Below, piece by piece: positions 16,253 through 16,260 of a stretch of DNA of 16,260 nucleotides (positions are counted from its first letter, which is position 1; every line of letters begins with the position of its first letter). The DNA lies in NCBI GenBank assembly GCA_015232485.1, contig JADFZP010000021.1:1-16260 (forward strand), read 5' to 3'. The notes under the pieces are model-generated. The model was not told where the DNA came from. It searched no databases and was given only the letters and a program-made list of their open reading frames with translations. The translations under genes were made by a program, and so were the position numbers. The stretch is from Alphaproteobacteria bacterium (GTDB lineage: Bacteria > Pseudomonadota > Alphaproteobacteria > Rhodospirillales > Magnetospirillaceae).

Positions 16253-16260
16253 CGTGGGTG

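Overview
The window is high-GC DNA packed with short-gap and overlapping genes. The set dusB-ntrB-ntrC-ntrY-ntrX-trkA-(dat-HAD)-hfq-hflX, together with convergent mazG, is typical of Alphaproteobacteria. The presence of trkA and a class IV aminotransferase between ntrX and hfq suggests a Rhodospirillales member (Magnetospirillum/Rhodospirillum/Azospirillum-like). The order-level placement is inference from gene order and codon composition, not from a search.

Layout. Positions 1-351 are the 3' end of a CcsA/YpjD-like membrane protein. Positions 421-12861 form one continuous plus-strand run: dusB, the NtrB/NtrC nitrogen two-component pair, the NtrY/NtrX pair, trkA (potassium transport regulator), a D-amino-acid aminotransferase-like enzyme, a HAD hydrolase, hfq, hflX and an inositol-monophosphatase-family enzyme. 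Most junctions are overlaps of 1-14 nt or very short gaps, so much of the run is probably co-transcribed. A well-formed sigma70-like promoter lies inside the 3' end of the HAD gene and would drive hfq-hflX separately. At 12862-12961 the plus-strand run meets a convergent minus-strand operon across an 84-bp multi-hairpin palindromic repeat. The minus-strand operon (16024 down to 12962) encodes an unrecognised 546-residue protein, MazG and a small lipoprotein.

Function. NtrB/NtrC and NtrY/NtrX sense nitrogen and redox status and control transcription. Hfq (RNA chaperone) and HflX (ribosome-associated GTPase) act after transcription. MazG cleans nucleotide pools, DusB modifies tRNA, and TrkA gates K+ uptake. 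NtrX keeps its ATPase motifs but lacks the sigma54-contact GAFTGA motif that NtrC has.

The most unusual non-coding signal is at the right edge. Positions 16225-16252 match the layout of a XerC/XerD dif recombination site: an 11-bp arm ending CGCATAA, a 6-bp centre TGCATA, and an 11-bp arm beginning TTATG. It may be the chromosomal dif, in the replication terminus, or one end of a Xer-integrated element. About 200 bp of sequence with no convincing gene separate it from the nearest gene.
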